A stretch of 64,000 nt of DNA, taken from contig JAJNNC010000012.1 of the NCBI GenBank assembly GCA_021730635.1, positions 165,161-229,160 on the forward strand, in the 5' to 3' direction. Position 1 is the first letter of the stretch. Every line of letters starts with the position of its first letter. The notes beneath the pieces are model-generated. The model did no database searches. It saw only the letters and a program-made list of their open reading frames with translations, and had not been told where the DNA came from. The DNA is from Catalimonadaceae bacterium JC749. Lineage in GTDB: Bacteria > Bacteroidota > Bacteroidia > Cytophagales > Cyclobacteriaceae. This document shows positions 62,059-64,000 of this stretch, piece by piece. Both the position numbers and the translations under genes were made by a program.

Positions 62059-62802
62059 TTGAAAATACTAGGAATTATTCCGGCCCGGCTGGCCTCTACC
62101 CGTTTTCCGGAAAAGGTTTTGGTAGATATTGGTGGCAAGTCTATGGTTCAACGGGTCTATGAACAGGCTCGTAAGGCTAAATCCCTGGAGCGGGTCGTAG
62201 TGGCTACCGACCATGATAAGATCATGAACCATGTGCAAAGCTTTGGGGGAGAGGTCTATATGACCAGTCCTGATCACCCTACGGGTACCGACCGTTGTAT
62301 GGAAGCGCTCAAAAAGCAGGAGTGGCCTTACGATTATGTGATCAACATACAGGGGGACGAACCTTTCATTATGCCGGAACAAATCGACGAATTGGCAGCG
62401 CTGCTGGATTACAAAGTACATCTGGCCACTTTGGTCACGCAGGTGAAAGATCCGGAACTGCTGTTTAGTCCCAACATCATGAAGGTAGTGTTTAACCACA
62501 AACATGAGGCGCTCTATTTCAGCAGGGAGTGTATTCCTCATATCCGTGGGGCTAAGAATGAGGAGTGGTTGCAGCGCCATACCTTCTACAAACATGTTTG
62601 TATGTATGCCTACCGGACCGATATTCTGGAGGAGATCACCGAATTATCACCTTCTACGCTGGAGAAAGCTGAATCACTGGAGCAACTGCGCTGGCTGGAA
62701 AACGGTTATAGCATTAAAATAGGCATCACCGAACACGAAAGCATCAGCATAGATACACCGGAAGACCTGCAAAGAGCAAAAAAGGTAATGCAGATTCCGT
62801 AA
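62059..62802 (+). CDS. kdsB: 3-deoxy-manno-octulosonate cytidylyltransferase
   Basis: A 247-residue enzyme, TTG start. It makes CMP-Kdo from CTP and Kdo in the cytoplasm for lipopolysaccharide core synthesis. The family motifs are IIPARLASTRFPEKVLVDIGGKSMV (nucleotide loop), MTSPDHPTGTDRCMEA, VINIQGDEPFI (metal-binding Asp), YFSRECIPHIR and LEKAESLEQLRWLENGY. The frame includes no upstream ATG. Length is normal. Confidence 0.96.
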   Translation: MKILGIIPARLASTRFPEKVLVDIGGKSMVQRVYEQARKAKSLERVVVATDHDKIMNHVQSFGGEVYMTSPDHPTGTDRCMEALKKQEWPYDYVINIQGDEPFIMPEQIDELAALLDYKVHLATLVTQVKDPELLFSPNIMKVVFNHKHEALYFSRECIPHIRGAKNEEWLQRHTFYKHVCMYAYRTDILEEITELSPSTLEKAESLEQLRWLENGYSIKIGITEHESISIDTPEDLQRAKKVMQIP

Positions 62803-62890
62803 AAGTCCGGGCTATAATTTTTACAGGTCTTTTTATCAGAGATTGGGTTTACTGCCCTGGCACAAACCAAAGTATGGTGTTACTTTCACA

Positions 62891-62908
62891 AAAGTATGCC
62901 CATACTTT
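62891..62908. promoter_or_regulatory. 18-bp palindrome after kdsB
   Basis: AAAGTATG (62891-62898), CC, CATACTTT (62901-62908): a perfect 8-bp inverted repeat. It lies 89 bases after the kdsB stop and 135 beyond the stop of the convergent HU-like gene. No T-run follows, so it looks like a protein-binding site or small repeat rather than a terminator. Confidence 0.35.
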
Positions 62909-63043
62909 ACCAGTGCTATCAGCATACATTTTTGGAAGGTAGGGAAAGAAGGGAGAAAGCATGTGAGGAAAGGTGTATACAAAAAAAGCGTCAGCCGATT
63001 GGCCCACGCTGTGTCTGCTAGTAGAAGAAATGGGAGTGGCGAC

Positions 63044-63424
63044 TTAATTGACCTTATTATAGTCCGCAGCTTTCACCACTTTGCTGATTCTTTTGCCGGG
63101 ATGAAAGAGTACTTTGCTCCGGCGGATGCTATTGGCATTGACCTCTTTTTCTTCTGCATGTCCGTAGCTGTTGACAGAAGAACGAAAGCTGCCCAGCTCT
63201 CCCAGTCGTACGATTTTGCTATCGGCCAGTTGATCCGGCACCACATTGACCAGGGCTGTGAGTACCGCCATGATATCCGCTTCGCTGACAGTAGAGATTC
63301 TTTCAATGGCTTTACAAAGGTCCAGCAGACCCACTTCACCATCCCAGACTGTTTTCGCATAAAATTTTACCGGACCCTTCTTCTTGCCAGGCTGTTTTTT
63401 AGGGATCACTTTGTATTTGATCAT
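63044..63424 (-). CDS. HU-family DNA-binding protein
   Basis: A 126-residue protein with a Lys-rich N-terminal stretch (KVIPKKQPGKKKGPVKFY) and the HU/IHF-like core: DLCKAIERISTVSEADIMAVLTALVNVVPDQLADSKIVRLGELGSFRSS, then the strand region and a C-terminal KVLFHPGKRISKVVKAA. This is the extended Bacteroidota HU type, often encoded in multiple copies; it bends and compacts DNA. Long open frames on the opposite strand here are shadows. Confidence 0.9.
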   Translation of the reverse strand: MIKYKVIPKKQPGKKKGPVKFYAKTVWDGEVGLLDLCKAIERISTVSEADIMAVLTALVNVVPDQLADSKIVRLGELGSFRSSVNSYGHAEEKEVNANSIRRSKVLFHPGKRISKVVKAADYNKVN

Positions 63425-63889
63425 GGTTCATTTGTTTTGGGTGATACTGCCTACAAAAAAAAGGTGTAGTGATAAAAATTTCGGGGAAATACAACTAGGA
63501 AGGGTACAGGAGTGCGAAATAGTGAGTTTTATAGGTTTATACAGTGAAGAAAGGAGAGACTACCGGGTGGGTTTTCCTGGAGAAGTTAGGTAAGGGTAAA
63601 GCCTATCCGATAAAAAGCATGGAACAAATGTTTGAGTCACCACTTTGGAGTTAGAGATTACCCTAATTGCCAGACAAAGGTGGCTGTCCATGACTTTTTA
63701 CATTAACAAAACCACAAAATCATTTCATAACGAAACATGGGGTGGTGGTGAAAAGAGGGAAAGCTATGATCAGCTATTTTTGGTAAACATTTGCAGTCGT
63801 TTGTATGATTGCAGATATACCTGGTTTTTTTGTTGGATATATGCTATAATAGCCATTATACAGAAGTTAGCGGGCATAGGAATTAGAAT
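63425..63889. other. 465-bp region without a convincing gene
   Basis: It holds the HU promoter on the minus strand. An open frame of 82 codons at 63645-63893 has unusual composition and no family resemblance. I see no repeats. Confidence 0.35.
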
Positions 63890-64000
63890 ATGAAGATAAG
63901 TGGTATATATTGGGATAGACTACTATTAGTATCATTACCATTATGGGTGATAGTTGCCTTAATATACCTTTTAGCCCATAATACTGAAATAAAAGATTAC
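63890..64000 (+). CDS. Partial membrane protein, runs off the window
   Basis: From ATG 63890 the frame stays open to the window end (37 codons). It gives a strongly hydrophobic segment (LLLVSLPLWVIVALIYLLA) after a short polar start, so it is a membrane or signal-anchored protein. The fragment is too short to classify. Real coding status depends on the sequence beyond 64000. Confidence 0.4.
   Translation, partial: MKISGIYWDRLLLVSLPLWVIVALIYLLAHNTEIKDY

Noticed and set aside
62843..63469. 208-codon + strand frame
   Set aside because: It is the antisense shadow of the HU-family gene, which has a clear family match on the minus strand.
63645..63893. 82-codon + strand frame overlapping the 63890 ATG in ATGA
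   Set aside because: The four-base overlap is suggestive, but composition is odd (Trp/Cys-rich) and no motif supports it.

Overview
The window reads as a chromosomal segment of a member of the Bacteroidota, most likely order Cytophagales. Evidence: a SusC/SusD pair, SPII lipoproteins, a fused SecDF, a fused E1 alpha/beta 2-oxoacid dehydrogenase, TAnnTTTG-type promoter boxes, few Shine-Dalgarno sequences and several TTG/GTG starts. I cannot name the species.

Layout. 0-2 kb: an AT-rich orphan gene and an Xre/RES toxin-antitoxin pair. 2-6.3 kb: a sulfur module (two YeeE/YedE channel proteins, an MBL-fold persulfide-dioxygenase-like protein with rhodanese domains, a TauE/SafE exporter, a Crp/Fnr regulator); two of its transcription units carry the same 19-bp upstream site. 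7.2-13.3 kb: a SusC/SusD uptake pair closed by a strong terminator, then an exported PI-PLC-like enzyme. 14-34.5 kb: lipoproteins and the main finding (next paragraph). 34.6-38.7 kb: an AT-rich degraded island (Rpn-family remnant, decayed TA pair, XRE regulator, broken integrase) ending at tRNA-Asn(GTT). 38.9-49.1 kb: Do-like protease, response regulator, rhodanese, GH13 enzyme, Nudix-like protein, a GIY-YIG/tRNA-Ala(GGC) unit flanked by halves of a tRNA-like sequence, NlpC/P60 peptidase, alkyltransferase-like protein, exported methyltransferase. 49.1-64 kb: SecDF, E1 fusion, a polysaccharide cluster (GT4, RfbC, SLBB export lipoprotein, tyrosine autokinase), DUF427 gene between octamer repeat arrays, KdsB and an HU-like protein.

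Main finding, 15.3-34.5 kb. Five copies of the bipartite motif GGTGAC-N13/14-GGCAAC, all on the + strand, each precede a transcription unit: (1) a lipoprotein with a likely Ig-like domain plus an outer-membrane barrel; (2) a Ser/Thr kinase; (3) an operon of FHA-trypsin, exported protein, PP2C phosphatase, zinc-ribbon/FHA protein and kinase-FHA; (4) an ECF sigma factor, membrane anti-sigma and M48/TPR metalloprotease; (5) a small lipoprotein and a CXXCH-containing lipoprotein with a predicted propeller. I infer that these are promoters of the encoded ECF sigma factor, which would then be autoregulated. A signal-peptide-bearing TPR-CHAT cysteine-peptidase homologue lies convergent to the M48 gene. 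The first kinase, PP2C, FHA-trypsin and anti-sigma proteins are all predicted to have a cytosolic N-terminal domain, one membrane helix and an extracytoplasmic C-terminal part. The locus therefore looks like a transmembrane phospho-signalling and proteolysis system feeding an ECF regulon. The parts belong to known families; the assembly and shared motif are the candidates for something undescribed.
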